From Pseudomonas saponiphila (GTDB lineage Bacteria > Pseudomonadota > Gammaproteobacteria > Pseudomonadales > Pseudomonadaceae), in contig NZ_FNTJ01000001.1 in NCBI RefSeq assembly GCF_900105185.1, forward strand, positions 1,251,501 through 1,315,500: a stretch of 64,000 bases of DNA, in the 5' to 3' direction. Below are positions 1-9,462 of the stretch, one piece after another; positions within the stretch are counted from its first letter, which is position 1, and every line of letters begins with the position of its first letter. Both the position numbers and the translations under genes were made by a program. The notes beneath the pieces are model-generated. The model did not search any database. It worked only from the letters and a program-made list of their open reading frames with translations, and had not been told where the DNA came from.

Positions 1-240
1 TGTCGCTGAAAAAGAGGGTTGGGTTTGCGAATTTTTAGTACGAAAAGTAGCTGATTTGAAGATTAATCCTAAGCGCCTTTTCCCTTGAACGACCTTTATC
101 TAATTTATTTTGTAAGGTAAATCGGTATTGTTTGTAAGGATCGTCCTCGTAGGGTCGTAGCCCCTTTTGGCACGGTGTCAGAGTCAATTCTCTGGGGTAT
201 TGTGCGGGCTCTAAAAAACTCTAAGTACCTGGATGGACCT

Positions 241-867
241 ATGAAAAGAGTATTGATCGTGGACGATCATCCTGTTGTTCGCCTCGCTGTTCGCATGCTG
301 ATGGAACGTCATGGTTTTGAAGTAGTAGCCGAAGCAGATAACGGCACGGACGCATTAAAGCTGGCTCTTGAATATCTTCCCGATATCTTGATTCTGGATA
401 TTGGCATACCGCAACTTGATGGACTTGAAGTTATAGCTCGCCTCATGTTCAGAAGTTTGCCGATCAAGATCCTGGTGTTGACGCTGCAAGCGCCAGGGCC
501 CTTTTCCATGCGCTGCATGCAGGCCGGCGCCGCCGGTTACGTGTGCAAGCAGCAGGACATTACCGAGCTGATCAGTGCGGTACGGGCGGTACTGGCGGGC
601 TACAGCTACTTTCCCAACGAGGCGTTGCACACTTTTCGTTCCAGCCAGGGCATCAGCAGTGAGGAAGAAATGATCGAGCTTCTTTCCGGACGTGAGTTGA
701 TCGTATTGAAGCAGCTCACCAACGGCATGAGTAACAAGGAGATCGCTGAAGGCCTGTGCCTGAGCAACAAGACGGTCAGTACTTACAAGCGACGGTTATT
801 GGCCAAGCTCAATGCGCGCTCACTGGTTGACCTGATCGAGTTTGCCCAGCGCCATCAGTTGGTCTGA
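241..867 (+). CDS. NarL/FixJ-family response regulator (BvgA/EvgA-like)
   Basis: A 208-residue two-component response regulator expected to bind DNA when phosphorylated. The receiver domain occupies about residues 3-117, with the acidic pair D8-D9, phosphoacceptor D53 in ILILDIGIP, and conserved K103. A LuxR-type helix-turn-helix follows at about 148-205 (SGRELIVLKQL, NKEIAEGLCLSNKTVSTYKRR). I chose the ATG at 241 because the protein then begins MKRVLIVDDHP, as family members do. An upstream in-frame GTG at 175 would add 22 residues that do not resemble a receiver start. No sensor kinase is adjacent, so its partner is unknown. The 240 bases before it show no gene. Confidence 0.88.
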   Translation: MKRVLIVDDHPVVRLAVRMLMERHGFEVVAEADNGTDALKLALEYLPDILILDIGIPQLDGLEVIARLMFRSLPIKILVLTLQAPGPFSMRCMQAGAAGYVCKQQDITELISAVRAVLAGYSYFPNEALHTFRSSQGISSEEEMIELLSGRELIVLKQLTNGMSNKEIAEGLCLSNKTVSTYKRRLLAKLNARSLVDLIEFAQRHQLV

Positions 868-969
868 GTCTTGTCGTCCGAGATGGTGCTGGACTGTCAG
901 GCCTGAAAGTACGGATCGGGCCGGTCATGCCGGGAGGCTGACCGGCCGGACATGACGGCAAGACAGGCA

Positions 970-1000
970 CAAAAAAACCTCCGTATGGAGGTTCTTTTGC
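970..1000 (-). terminator. Rho-independent terminator after the 59-aa gene
   Basis: On the minus strand the stem AACCTCC/GGAGGTT is followed by seven T residues, three bases beyond the stop codon of the 59-residue gene. It would end transcription from nth through that gene. Confidence 0.8.
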
Positions 1001-1002
1001 GA

Positions 1003-1182
1003 CTAAAGGTCAAAGTCGTAATCGGCCAGTTGTTTCTGCAGACGCCGCTCTTCCAGAAGATTGTCGATGGTGCGGCGCTTGCTCAGATTGGTTTTCGCCA
1101 CTTCGACCACCGGTTCGACATCGTCTGTTTCCGCGGCGATGAAGTCTTCTTCTACGTCCAGTTGTTCTTTGCCAGTGCTCAT
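1003..1182 (-). CDS. conserved small acidic protein downstream of nth (PA3496-like)
   Basis: Encodes 59 residues beginning MSTGKEQLDVEEDF and ending QKQLADYDFDL. The N-terminal half is very acidic; the C-terminal half is charged and probably helical (KRRTIDNLLEERRLQKQ). There is no signal peptide or membrane segment, so it should be cytoplasmic. It lies 107 bases after nth on the same strand and ends at a strong terminator. A similar small gene sits beside nth in P. aeruginosa as I recall. Function unknown. Confidence 0.75.
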   Translation of the reverse strand: MSTGKEQLDVEEDFIAAETDDVEPVVEVAKTNLSKRRTIDNLLEERRLQKQLADYDFDL

Positions 1183-1289
1183 AAGGTCAACTCCAGGCTA
1201 AGACTGCCATTGGCGCCCCTTATATCGATATTCTCCTGGCGGGTAAAAAAGATTTTTTCAATCGATTCATCGGCAAAATCAATGCTTCC

Positions 1290-1928
1290 TCAATCGTCGG
1301 AAGTCTTCTGCTTGTATTCGCACAGGTCTTCTATTCGACAGCTGCCGCAACGTGGCTTGCGGGCCAGGCAGACATAGCGTCCATGCAGGATCAGCCAGTG
1401 ATGGGAGTCCAGCAGGAACTCCTTGGGCACGAACTTGAGCAGCTTTTTCTCCACTTCCACCACGTTCTTGCCCGGGGCCAGACCGGTGCGGTTGCTGACC
1501 CGGAAAATGTGGGTGTCCACCGCCATGGTCAACTGCCGGAAGGCGGTGTTGAGGACCACGTTGGCGGTCTTGCGCCCGACGCCGGGCAAGGCTTCCAGTT
1601 CCTCCCGGGTCTGTGGCACTTCGCCGTTGTGGCGTTCCACCAGCAGGCGGCAGGTTTCGATGACGTTCTTGGCCTTGCTGTTGTACAGGCCGATGGTCTT
1701 GATGTACTCGGACAGGCCTTCGACTCCCAGGGCATGGATCGTCGCGGGTGTATTGGCCACGGGGAAGAGTTTGGCGGTCGCCTTGTTGACCCCGACGTCG
1801 GTCGATTGCGCCGAAAGAATCACCGCGATCAGCAATTCGAACGGCGAGGAATAGGCCAGTTCGGTCTTGGGCTCGGGGTTGTCTTCATGAAGTCGGCGAA
1901 ATATTTCCAGGCGTTTGGCGGCATTCAT
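1290..1928 (-). CDS. nth: endonuclease III, DNA glycosylase/AP lyase
   Basis: A 212-residue base-excision repair enzyme that removes oxidised pyrimidines and cleaves the abasic site. The helix-hairpin-helix LPGVGRKTANVV contains catalytic K120, and D138 lies in VDTHIF; both fall at the same numbers as in the E. coli enzyme. The C-terminal 4Fe-4S cluster ligands are C187, C194, C197 and C203 (C-x6-C-x2-C-x5-C). It follows the rnf genes closely, the usual rnf-nth order in gammaproteobacteria, and is probably cotranscribed with them. Confidence 0.97.
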   Translation of the reverse strand: MNAAKRLEIFRRLHEDNPEPKTELAYSSPFELLIAVILSAQSTDVGVNKATAKLFPVANTPATIHALGVEGLSEYIKTIGLYNSKAKNVIETCRLLVERHNGEVPQTREELEALPGVGRKTANVVLNTAFRQLTMAVDTHIFRVSNRTGLAPGKNVVEVEKKLLKFVPKEFLLDSHHWLILHGRYVCLARKPRCGSCRIEDLCEYKQKTSDD

Positions 1929-1935
1929 GGGTGGT

Positions 1936-2532
1936 TCATTTCCTTGAAGACTGTCGGTTGAAGGGCGATGAGGCGGTCCAGGCCCGCTTTGCCGCCAACA
2001 ACAGGCCCAGCAGGATAAAGCCCCCGGGGACCAGAGTCAGCAGGCGCAAGCCGCCCTGGGGCAGCAGCACCCAGCCGGTGCTGTCGCCGCTCAGGCCGAC
2101 AAGCCAGCCCAGATGGCTGCCCAAGGCGCCTGTACCCAGCAGTTCGCGCAGTGCGCCCAGCAGTGCCAGGGCGCCACAGAAGCCGGCGGCCAGGCGCAAC
2201 CGATTGCGGTGCTGGAAGAAGCCCGCCTGTTCCAGCATCACGCATTGCAGGGGCAGCAGGCCCAGGTACAGGCTCAACTGCTGGTGCAGTTCATAACTTA
2301 ATGCTTGCAGCGCCAGCCACAGGCAACTGCCGAGGGACGCTCCGAGCAGCAGGCTGGCGAACCACTGCTGCTGGCGTTGCAACTGTGCCCGCAATAGACC
2401 CATGCCGGCTCCGAACAAGCTCAGCAGCAGCCCGGATGCCAGGGCCAGGCCCAGGGCCTTGACCCAGGAATCAGTGGCCCCGATCAACGGCGTCAGCATC
2501 AGCAGGCCCGGCAATGTCAGCGGCTTATTCAT
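1936..2532 (-). CDS. rnfE: Rnf electron transport complex subunit E
   Basis: A 198-residue integral membrane protein with about six hydrophobic segments, starting MNKPLTLPGLLMLTPLIGATDSW. It matches the RnfE/RsxE family by position and by its N-terminal region, although much of the sequence is divergent. The start at 2532 overlaps the end of rnfG by 8 bases, indicating translational coupling. A longer reading to 2598 runs inside rnfG and was rejected. RnfE forms, with RnfA, part of the membrane electron/ion channel. nth begins 7 bases downstream. Confidence 0.83.
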   Translation of the reverse strand: MNKPLTLPGLLMLTPLIGATDSWVKALGLALASGLLLSLFGAGMGLLRAQLQRQQQWFASLLLGASLGSCLWLALQALSYELHQQLSLYLGLLPLQCVMLEQAGFFQHRNRLRLAAGFCGALALLGALRELLGTGALGSHLGWLVGLSGDSTGWVLLPQGGLRLLTLVPGGFILLGLLLAAKRAWTASSPFNRQSSRK

Positions 2533-3136
2533 GGGCGGCCTCCGGGAGCAGTTGCTGGCGATGTTCGTCGAAGTAGCGCAAGGCATCGTGTAGGGCACTG
2601 ATGACCGCGCGGGAGGTGATGGTGGCGCCGGCGATCTGATCGAACTGGCCGCCGTCCTTCTTCAGGGCCCAGGCGGCATCGCCCGGATCACTGCGGGACT
2701 TGCCGGAAAAACCCTGCAACCAGGGGTTGGGCTGATCAGCGATCCTGGCGCCCAGGCCGGGGGTTTCATCCTGTCTCAGGGTCTTGCTGCCCAGCAGCCG
2801 GCCCTGGCTGTCAATGGCGATCAAAAGCTCGATGGGGCCGGCGTAGCCGCTCACCTGACTGCGCAACAGCACGGCGCTGGGGTGGCCCTGAAGAGTGGCC
2901 AGGTAGCCCTGCAACAAGCGGCTGTTGTCCAGTTGCACATCCTCAAGAGGCAGTGGCTGCTCCAGGGGCTGGTTGTCGTAGCGAGCGACGGGCAGCAGGT
3001 CGAGCAACTTGCGCGCCTGCTGCGCCCGTTGTTCAGCGGCGATACGTGGCGCCGCAACCCCATGTAGCCACAAGGTCGCCGCCACCCCCACGAAACCGAT
3101 CAGGGCCAGCAGGAGCAGACCGCCGGATTTTTTCAT
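2525..3136 (-). CDS. rnfG: Rnf electron transport complex subunit G (FMN-binding)
   Basis: A 203-residue protein with one N-terminal membrane anchor (residues 5-27) and a periplasmic FMN-binding domain. The motif GATIT at 170-174 is the covalent flavin site; by family knowledge FMN is attached to the second threonine (T174) by ApbE. The conserved RQDETPGLG segment is at about 121-129. The start at 3136 lies 2 bases after the rnfD stop. Longer upstream readings run through rnfD in another frame and were rejected. Confidence 0.92.
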   Translation of the reverse strand: MKKSGGLLLLALIGFVGVAATLWLHGVAAPRIAAEQRAQQARKLLDLLPVARYDNQPLEQPLPLEDVQLDNSRLLQGYLATLQGHPSAVLLRSQVSGYAGPIELLIAIDSQGRLLGSKTLRQDETPGLGARIADQPNPWLQGFSGKSRSDPGDAAWALKKDGGQFDQIAGATITSRAVISALHDALRYFDEHRQQLLPEAAHE

Positions 3137-3138
3137 GC

Positions 3139-4125
3139 TCAAGCGTTCTCCCGTTTTGCCGCGCACAGGCGTTCCAGTCCCGGCACTGTCAGATTCATCA
3201 GCAGCACGGCGAAGGCGACGCCGTCGGGGTAGCCGCCCCATGTCCGGATCAGGTAAGTCAGCAGGCCGACGCCGACGCCAAACAGCAGCCGGGCTTTTTC
3301 CGTCTTGGGTCCCGATACCGGTTCGGTGACGATAAAGAATGCGCCGAGCATGCTGGCGCCGCTGAGCAGATGAAACAGCGGTGAACCGTGGGAGTCCGAG
3401 CCCGTACCGTTCCAGCACACCAGGCTGATGACCAGGAGGCTGCCCAGCATGCCCGCCGGCGCCTGCCAGCCGATGACCCGCTGCTGCAGCAGAAACAGGC
3501 CTCCGGCAAGAAATCCCAGGTTGATCCATTGCGCGGCACGACCGCCGAAATGGCCGAAGGCGGGGTTGCTGGCAAAGAGTTCGTCGAGGGTCAGGCTCTT
3601 GTTGACGCGCAAACTGTCCAGCGCCGTGGCTTGGGCCCAGGCATCCACTTGCAGGCCGTCAGAGAGGCCGAACACCTGTTGCAGTCCCGCGAGCAGGTCC
3701 ATGGCGTGCGGCGCGGGCCAATGGGTCATCGACTGGGGAAAGCACAGCAAGGCCAGGGCGTAACCGAGCATCGCCGGATTGAACGGGTTCTGGCCGACTC
3801 CGCCGTACACCTGCTTGCCCAGGGCAATGGCAGCTGCCGCGGCGCTGAGCGGCAGCCACCAGGGGCAGTAAGGTGGCAACGCCAGGGCCAGCAATGTGGC
3901 GCTGACCAAGGCGCTGCCATCGCCAAGGCCGGCTGACAGCGCACGCTTTCTCAGGAACAGCGCCAGGGCTTCCATGGCCAGGGCGCCGCATGCCGCCAGC
4001 AACAGGTTGAGCAGCACGCCCCAGCCGAACCACCACAGCAATACCAGCAGCCCGGGCAGCGTGGCCAGCAGCACGCGTTGCATGGCCTGGCGCAGGCGCG
4101 GGTCGACGCCGTCAGCGGTCAGCAT
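3139..4125 (-). CDS. rnfD: Rnf electron transport complex subunit D
   Basis: A 328-residue polytopic membrane subunit of the Rnf/Rsx complex. Family landmarks include [19 protein letters not shown] (about 108-126) and the C-terminal [20 protein letters not shown]. The segment [13 protein letters not shown] (161-173) occupies the place of the covalent FMN site, with T167 as the likely acceptor; the residue before AT is Gln rather than the Gly or Ser I would expect. The gene overlaps the 3' end of rnfB by 14 bases. Confidence 0.92.
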   Translation of the reverse strand: MLTADGVDPRLRQAMQRVLLATLPGLLVLLWWFGWGVLLNLLLAACGALAMEALALFLRKRALSAGLGDGSALVSATLLALALPPYCPWWLPLSAAAAAIALGKQVYGGVGQNPFNPAMLGYALALLCFPQSMTHWPAPHAMDLLAGLQQVFGLSDGLQVDAWAQATALDSLRVNKSLTLDELFASNPAFGHFGGRAAQWINLGFLAGGLFLLQQRVIGWQAPAGMLGSLLVISLVCWNGTGSDSHGSPLFHLLSGASMLGAFFIVTEPVSGPKTEKARLLFGVGVGLLTYLIRTWGGYPDGVAFAVLLMNLTVPGLERLCAAKRENA

Positions 4126-5323
4126 GGGCCTTCACCTGGCGTTCGGCTTCGTGCAAGCGTGCCTGAGCCTCGGCCAGTTGCTCGGCATGGGTGCCAGGCT
4201 GGCGCTGCAGTTTGTGCAGTTCGGCGCGGGCGTAGGCCAGTTCGGTTTTCAGTTGCCGCAGTTGGGGATCGATCGGGCGCTTTTCGACACGCACCAGGAC
4301 TGGGGCCGGTTTGCCGCTGGCGTCCTCGGCGGCGTGCAGCGCCTGTTCGGCGGCCGCCAGGGCGGCGCTCAAGGCTTGTAGCTCGGCGTCGGAGGCGTGC
4401 GCGGCCTGGGCCTTTTTCAGTTCGGCGCGGCGGGTGGCCAGCTGGATCTTTGCCCGCTTGAGTTCGGCGTCCTTGGCCACTGGGGCCGCGGTAGCCGCCG
4501 CTGGAGCTGCCGGCTCCAGCTGCGCCAGGGCCTGTTCGGCGGCTTCGAACTGACGCTGCAGAACGATGAGCTGCGTTTGCTGCTCGAAGGTCGGTGGATG
4601 GCCGAAGGCCTTGAGGGATTTGTGCAATTGAGCCCGGCTCATGGCCAGCTCGATCTTGGCTTTTTTCAGCGCCGCGTCGGCGGCCGCGGCTTTCTGCGCG
4701 CGGACCCGCTCGATGGCGGCCTGCAGCGGATTCTGGCTGTCGTCGACAGCCTGTGCGGCTTTCTGCGCACGCGCCTGACGCTCGGCCAGGCGCCGGGCTT
4801 CTTGCCGTTGCAAGCGCTCGTTGCGTTGTTCGAAGCGCCGACGCGCCTGCTCGCGCTTGCTGTTGCGGGCCTGCAGTTGCTCGGGGCTGGTGGCCAGGCC
4901 GCCAACAATCGGTACCACCTTGGCTTCTGGGAGCGGCAGCATGTCGATGCAGTCCACCGGACAAGGCGCCACGCACAGGTCGCAACCGGTACATTCGTCG
5001 ATCAGCACGCTGTGCATGAATTTGGCCGCGCCGACGATGGCGTCCACAGGGCAGGCCTGGATGCACTTGGTGCAGCCAATGCACTCTGCCTCGCGGATAT
5101 GGGCGATCTGTGCCGGCGCTTCGCCGCGGCTGCGGTCCAGCTCCAACACCGGCAATTGCAACAGTTGCGCCAGGCCGGCAATGGTTTCCTGGCCGCCGGG
5201 CGGGCACTTGTTGATGGCCTCGCCGTTGGCGATGCCCTGGGCGTAGGGCTTGCATCCTGGATGGCCGCACTTGCCGCATTGGGTCTGGGGCAGGAGGGCA
5301 TCGATGCGTTGAATCAGACTCAT
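4112..5323 (-). CDS. rnfB: RnfB-type ferredoxin subunit with a long RnfC-like C-terminal repeat tail
   Basis: Encodes 403 residues, about twice the usual RnfB length. Residues 1-45 hold a C-x2-C-x4-C-x15-C 4Fe-4S motif (C16, C19, C24, C40). About residues 75-130 hold two CxxCxxCxxxCP ferredoxin clusters ([30 protein letters not shown]). The N-terminal membrane anchor typical of RnfB is missing. From about residue 150 the protein is a charged, Ala/Lys/Arg-rich coiled coil with at least three degenerate repeats ([48 protein letters not shown]), preceded by [17 protein letters not shown], which resembles the repeat at the C terminus of RnfC. No rnfC lies between this gene and rnfD. It overlaps rnfA by 4 bases (ATGA). 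Confidence 0.9.
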   Translation of the reverse strand: MSLIQRIDALLPQTQCGKCGHPGCKPYAQGIANGEAINKCPPGGQETIAGLAQLLQLPVLELDRSRGEAPAQIAHIREAECIGCTKCIQACPVDAIVGAAKFMHSVLIDECTGCDLCVAPCPVDCIDMLPLPEAKVVPIVGGLATSPEQLQARNSKREQARRRFEQRNERLQRQEARRLAERQARAQKAAQAVDDSQNPLQAAIERVRAQKAAAADAALKKAKIELAMSRAQLHKSLKAFGHPPTFEQQTQLIVLQRQFEAAEQALAQLEPAAPAAATAAPVAKDAELKRAKIQLATRRAELKKAQAAHASDAELQALSAALAAAEQALHAAEDASGKPAPVLVRVEKRPIDPQLRQLKTELAYARAELHKLQRQPGTHAEQLAEAQARLHEAERQVKAHADR

Positions 5324-5898
5324 GTTTTGATCAGTCCGTTGAAGCCGAAAAACGCCACTGCCATGAGGCCGGCGCTGATCAGGTCGATCGGCAGGCCGCG
5401 CCAGGGCAGGGGAATATCGTTGGTGGAAATACGCTGGCGCAGGTCGCTGAACAGGCTCAGCACCAGCCAGAAACCCAGTCCGGCCCCCAGGCTCATGGCG
5501 CTGAGGGTGGCCAGGTCCAGATCGTCCCGGGCGCCGATCAGCAGCAGGCCGAGCATGCCGGCATTGCCCAGCAGCAAGGGCCAGAGGCCTTCGAACGGCA
5601 AGCGCGGCAGGACGCGGGACAGCAGCCTCAGCAGCGGCTTGATCAGCAACAGGCTCAATGGCAGCCAGATGAACAATTGCAGCGCCGCCAACCCCCAGGG
5701 CTGCAGCAGCCCACGATAAAGGACATGCCCCAGCACGCTGCTGAGCAGCATCAACCCCGTGGTCGCCAGCCCCAGCGCATGAACCCGTTGTCGGTTGCTA
5801 GCGTCGGCCTGCAACAGCGGATCGACGCCCAGCGGCCATTGCAACACGAAGTTGTTGATCAGGGCGGTGCTGAACAGGGCGAGCAGGAAGTGGGTCAT
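5320..5898 (-). CDS. rnfA: Rnf electron transport complex subunit A
   Basis: A 192-residue membrane protein with about six transmembrane segments, starting [19 protein letters not shown], the characteristic RnfA opening. Length matches E. coli RsxA. It is the first gene of the rnf operon, and its stop overlaps the rnfB start as ATGA. The start at 5898 was chosen because the homology begins there; an in-frame extension to 5931 adds only 11 residues. The Rnf complex couples electron transfer between NADH and ferredoxin to ion movement, or in E. coli helps reset SoxR. Confidence 0.92.
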   Translation of the reverse strand: MTHFLLALFSTALINNFVLQWPLGVDPLLQADASNRQRVHALGLATTGLMLLSSVLGHVLYRGLLQPWGLAALQLFIWLPLSLLLIKPLLRLLSRVLPRLPFEGLWPLLLGNAGMLGLLLIGARDDLDLATLSAMSLGAGLGFWLVLSLFSDLRQRISTNDIPLPWRGLPIDLISAGLMAVAFFGFNGLIKT

Positions 5899-5973
5899 GG
5901 TGGCGGCCGGTACGGGCAGGCTATCCCTCAAGAGTAGGCAAACTCTGCGCGCACGCAGGGGCGCCAGATATGC

Positions 5974-6008
5974 AAATCCCCCCGTTGCGCCTGGGCACGA
6001 CGGGGGGA
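5974..6008 (-). terminator. hairpin after metG
   Basis: The ten-base arms ATCCCCCCGT/ACGGGGGGAT enclose a 14-base loop, 18 bases beyond the metG stop. The T-run on the minus strand is short, so termination strength is uncertain. Confidence 0.5.
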
Positions 6009-6026
6009 TGGGGGCAGCGTGGAGGC

Positions 6027-8078
6027 TTACTTGATCCGCTGGCCGGGCTTGGCGCCGCTGTCCGGGCTCAGCAGGTAGATCTCTTCGCCGCCAGGGCCGG
6101 CAGCCATCACCATGCCCTCGGAAATGCCGAACTTCATTTTCCGCGGCTTGAGGTTGGCGATCATCATGGTCAGGCGCCCATCGAGCTTGGATGGGTCCGG
6201 GTAGGCGCTCTTGATTCCGGAGAACACGTTGCGTTGCTCATCACCGATATCCAGGGTCAGGCGCAGCAGCTTGTCGGCACCTTCCACGGCTTCGGCCTTG
6301 ACGATCAGGGCGACGCGCAGGTCGACGGCGGCGAAGGTGTCGAAGTCGATTTCCGGCGACAGCGGATCCTTGGCCAGTTCGCCGTTGCCGGCTGGCGCGG
6401 CGGCGCCGGTGTCGGTCTGGCTGGCGGTCAGGTCTTCTTTCGAGGCGTCGGTCATGGCTTGGACTTTTACCGGGTCGATCCGCGTCATCAGCGGCTTGAA
6501 TTCGTTGAGCTGATGGTTGGCCAGCAGGTGCTGGTGGTCGTTCCAGGTCAGCGGCGCGACGTTGAGGAAGGCCTCGGCATCGGCGGCCAGCAGTGGCAGC
6601 ACCGGCTTGAGGAAGATCACCAGTTGGCGGAACAGGTTGATGCCGGTGGCGCAGATGGCCTGGACCTCGGCCTGCTTGCCTTCCTGCTTGTTCAACGACC
6701 ATGGGGCCTTGTCGGCGATCCAGGCATTGGCGCGGTCGGCCAGGGCCATGATTTCGCGCATGGCGCGGGCGAAGTCGCGGGCCTCATAGGCGTCGGCGAT
6801 GCTGGGCGCGGCGGCCAGGAAAGCCTCGGTCAGCTCGGGGGCGGCATTGCTGTCGACCATCAACCCGGCGTTGCCCTTGTGGATGAAACCGGCGCAACGG
6901 CTGGCAATGTTGACCACCTTGCCTACCAGGTCGGAGTTGACCTTCTGCACGAAGTCTTCGAGGTTCAGGTCCAGGTCGTCGACGCCACGGCCCAGCTTGG
7001 AGGCGTAGTAGTAGCGCAGGTATTCCGGCGACAGGTGCTCCAGGTAGGTGCGGGCCTTGATGAAGGTGCCGCGGGACTTGGACATCTTCTGGCCATTGAC
7101 GGTCAGGTAGCCGTGGACGTTGATGCCGGTCGGCTTGCGGTAGCCGGCGCCTTCCAGCATCGCGGGCCAGAACAGGGCGTGGAAGTTGACGATGTCCTTG
7201 CCGATGAAGTGGTACAGCTCGGCGGTGGAGTCCTTGCCCCAGAACGCGTCGAAATCCAGCTCCGGACGACGGTCGCAGAGGTTCTTGAAGCTGGCCATGT
7301 AGCCGATTGGCGCATCCAGCCACACGTAGAAGTATTTGCCCGGCTCGCCCGGGATCTCGAAGCCGAAGTACGGCGCGTCGCGGGAGATGTCCCACTGCTG
7401 CAGGCCGGCATCCAGCCATTCGGCAATCTTGTTGGCCACGGCGTCCTGCAAGGTGCCGCTGCGAGTCCAGCTTTGCAGCATCTGCTGGAAGTCCGGCAGC
7501 TTGAAGAAGAAGTGCTGGGAATCCTTGAGCACCGGGGTGGCGCCGGAGATCGCCGACTTCGGATCCTTCAGATCGGTGGGGGCGTAGGTGGCGCCGCATT
7601 TTTCGCAGTTGTCGCCGTACTGGTCCTCAGTGCCGCATTTCGGGCAGGTGCCCTTGATGAAGCGGTCGGCCAGGAACATTTTCTTTTCCGGGTCGAAATA
7701 CTGGGTGATGGAGCGAGTGGCGATGTGCCCGGCGTCGCGCAGCTTGAGGTAGATCTGGCTCGACAGCTCGCGGTTTTCTTCGGCGTGGGTCGAGTGGAAG
7801 TTGTCGAAGTCCACCAGGAAGTCGGCAAAGTCGGCGCTGTGTTCGGCCTGGACGTTGGCGATCAACTGTTCCGGGGTGATGCCTTCCTTTTCCGCGCGCA
7901 ACATGATGGCCGAGCCGTGTGCGTCGTCGGCGCAGACATAGATGCATTGATTGCCGCGATGCTTCTGGAAGCGCACCCACATGTCGGTCTGGATGTACTC
8001 AAGCATGTGGCCAAGGTGGATGGAACCATTGGCATAGGGCAGGGCGCTGGTGACGAGGATCTTGCGTGGCTCGGACAT
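6027..8078 (-). CDS. metG: methionyl-tRNA synthetase
   Basis: A 683-residue class I aminoacyl-tRNA synthetase that charges tRNA-Met. The HIGH-type motif is SIHLGHM near residue 20, and the KMSKS loop is QKMSKSRGT near residue 335. A zinc-binding knuckle [17 protein letters not shown] lies at about 145-165. The C-terminal tRNA-binding (EMAP/Trbp111) domain begins near [14 protein letters not shown] at about residue 580. It starts with [18 protein letters not shown], the family's normal N terminus. It is divergent from apbC, with 195 bases between the starts. Confidence 0.98.
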   Translation of the reverse strand: MSEPRKILVTSALPYANGSIHLGHMLEYIQTDMWVRFQKHRGNQCIYVCADDAHGSAIMLRAEKEGITPEQLIANVQAEHSADFADFLVDFDNFHSTHAEENRELSSQIYLKLRDAGHIATRSITQYFDPEKKMFLADRFIKGTCPKCGTEDQYGDNCEKCGATYAPTDLKDPKSAISGATPVLKDSQHFFFKLPDFQQMLQSWTRSGTLQDAVANKIAEWLDAGLQQWDISRDAPYFGFEIPGEPGKYFYVWLDAPIGYMASFKNLCDRRPELDFDAFWGKDSTAELYHFIGKDIVNFHALFWPAMLEGAGYRKPTGINVHGYLTVNGQKMSKSRGTFIKARTYLEHLSPEYLRYYYASKLGRGVDDLDLNLEDFVQKVNSDLVGKVVNIASRCAGFIHKGNAGLMVDSNAAPELTEAFLAAAPSIADAYEARDFARAMREIMALADRANAWIADKAPWSLNKQEGKQAEVQAICATGINLFRQLVIFLKPVLPLLAADAEAFLNVAPLTWNDHQHLLANHQLNEFKPLMTRIDPVKVQAMTDASKEDLTASQTDTGAAAPAGNGELAKDPLSPEIDFDTFAAVDLRVALIVKAEAVEGADKLLRLTLDIGDEQRNVFSGIKSAYPDPSKLDGRLTMMIANLKPRKMKFGISEGMVMAAGPGGEEIYLLSPDSGAKPGQRIK

Positions 8079-8273
8079 GGGGCTCGGCTACTTGATGAAA
8101 CGGAGGTCGGCCACTATAAAGCGCCGAGAAATATATTTCACCCTGTGAGCCCGGTTTTCCACGGCTGTCGTGGCCAGTGACGAGGGCCCCGCATGTTGTT
8201 TTGGCATCCCGCCCGCGCCACGGAACAGGTAGGATAGCCGCCTGATTTTCCAGTCTTGTTATCGGAGTTGCCC

Positions 8274-9368
8274 ATGAGCGCCGTCAATCGCGCAGCGGTG
8301 GAAGCCGTCCTTCGCCAGTACACCGACCCTTACCTGAACCAGGACCCGGTCAGCGCCGGCTGTGTGCGGGATATCGACGTCCAGGGCGAGCGGGTCACGG
8401 TCCGCATGGAACTGGGTTATGCCGCCGGTCTGTTCAAGAGCGGCTGGGCGCAGATGCTGCAACTGGCCATCGAAGGCCTGGATGGCGTGAGCTCGGCCAA
8501 GGTCGAAATCACCAGCGTGATCGCCGCACACAAGGCCCAGGCGCAGATCCCCGGCCTGGCCAACGTCAAGAACGTGGTGGCGGTGGCGTCCGGCAAGGGC
8601 GGCGTGGGCAAGTCCACCACCGCCGCAAACCTGGCCCTGGCCCTGGCCCGCGAAGGCGCCAAGGTGGGGATTCTCGATGCCGATATCTATGGGCCGAGCC
8701 AGGGCATCATGTTCGGCATCGCCGAAGGCACCCGGCCGAAGATCAAGGACCAGAAGTGGTTCGTGCCGATCGAGTCCCACGGGGTCGAGGTCATGTCCAT
8801 GGCCTTTCTGACCGACGACAACACGCCGATGGTCTGGCGCGGGCCGATGGTTTCCGGGGCCCTGCTGCAACTGGTGACCCAGACCGACTGGGGCAACCTC
8901 GACTACCTGGTGATCGACATGCCGCCAGGCACCGGCGACATCCAGCTGACCCTGGCGCAGAAAGTCCCGGTGGCCGGCGCGGTGATCGTCACCACGCCCC
9001 AGGACCTGGCCCTGCTGGATGCACGCAAGGGCGTGGAGATGTTCCGCAAGGTCAACATCCCGGTGTTGGGCGTGGTGGAAAACATGGCGGTGCACATCTG
9101 CTCCAACTGCGGTCATGCCGAGCATCTGTTCGGTGAGGGCGGCGGTGAGAAGCTGGCCAGCCAGTACGGTGTCGAGCTGCTGGCCTCGCTGCCGCTGTCG
9201 ATGCTGATCCGCGAGCAGGCCGACGGTGGCAAGCCGACGGTGATCGCCGAGCCGGAAAGCCAGATCGCCATGGTCTATCAGGAACTGGCGCGGCACGTCG
9301 GCGCGCGCATCGTATTGCAGGAAGCCGCAGCGCCGGCGATGCCCAACATCACCATCAGCGACGACTGA
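8274..9368 (+). CDS. apbC: iron-sulfur carrier protein ApbC/Mrp
   Basis: A 364-residue P-loop ATPase of the Mrp/NBP35 family that binds and transfers 4Fe-4S clusters. The N-terminal MIP18-like domain (about 5-85) precedes the deviant Walker A GKGGVGKST at 108-116. Walker B-type YLVIDMPPGTGD follows, and the cluster-binding CxxC lies in HICSNCGHAEH. The ATG at 8274 has an upstream CGGAG ribosome site; a TTG 18 bases earlier was rejected. The metG-apbC divergent arrangement is common in gammaproteobacteria. Confidence 0.95.
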   Translation: MSAVNRAAVEAVLRQYTDPYLNQDPVSAGCVRDIDVQGERVTVRMELGYAAGLFKSGWAQMLQLAIEGLDGVSSAKVEITSVIAAHKAQAQIPGLANVKNVVAVASGKGGVGKSTTAANLALALAREGAKVGILDADIYGPSQGIMFGIAEGTRPKIKDQKWFVPIESHGVEVMSMAFLTDDNTPMVWRGPMVSGALLQLVTQTDWGNLDYLVIDMPPGTGDIQLTLAQKVPVAGAVIVTTPQDLALLDARKGVEMFRKVNIPVLGVVENMAVHICSNCGHAEHLFGEGGGEKLASQYGVELLASLPLSMLIREQADGGKPTVIAEPESQIAMVYQELARHVGARIVLQEAAAPAMPNITISDD

Positions 9369-9381
9369 AACCCCGGCGTCA

Positions 9382-9447
9382 TGTAGGAGCCGGCTTGCCG
9401 GCGAAGGCGCCCTCAAGATCGCTTTCGCCGACAAGCCGGCTCCTACC
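9382..9447. repeat. REP doublet (inverted pair)
   Basis: Two inverted copies of the Pseudomonas REP core GTAGGAGCCGGCTTG, separated by about 25 bases, between the convergent ends of apbC and the reductase gene. It may also act as a transcription stop. Confidence 0.85.
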
Positions 9448-9462
9448 GTTGCGATGACAGGA

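Noticed and set aside
1..174. Looked for the end of a gene entering from the left edge
   Set aside because: All frames are interrupted quickly, and the region is AT-rich and non-coding in appearance.
952..1377. A 141-codon plus-strand frame between the response regulator and nth
   Set aside because: It covers the antisense of the 59-residue gene, a terminator and the end of nth; no support.
3391..3402. The RnfD SGAS segment considered as the covalent flavin site
   Set aside because: By position in the family the flavin threonine lies earlier ([10 protein letters not shown], residues 161-170); SGASML is in a membrane segment.
5970..8180. A 736-codon open frame on the plus strand, antisense to metG
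   Set aside because: It lies opposite a clear methionyl-tRNA synthetase, has low-complexity Gly/Val/Gln/His-rich composition typical of reverse-strand readings in high-GC genes, and shows no motif.
9382..9447. Considered as a CRISPR remnant or attachment site
   Set aside because: It is a known type of Pseudomonas REP doublet, recurring singly at 46201, 50547 and 52197.
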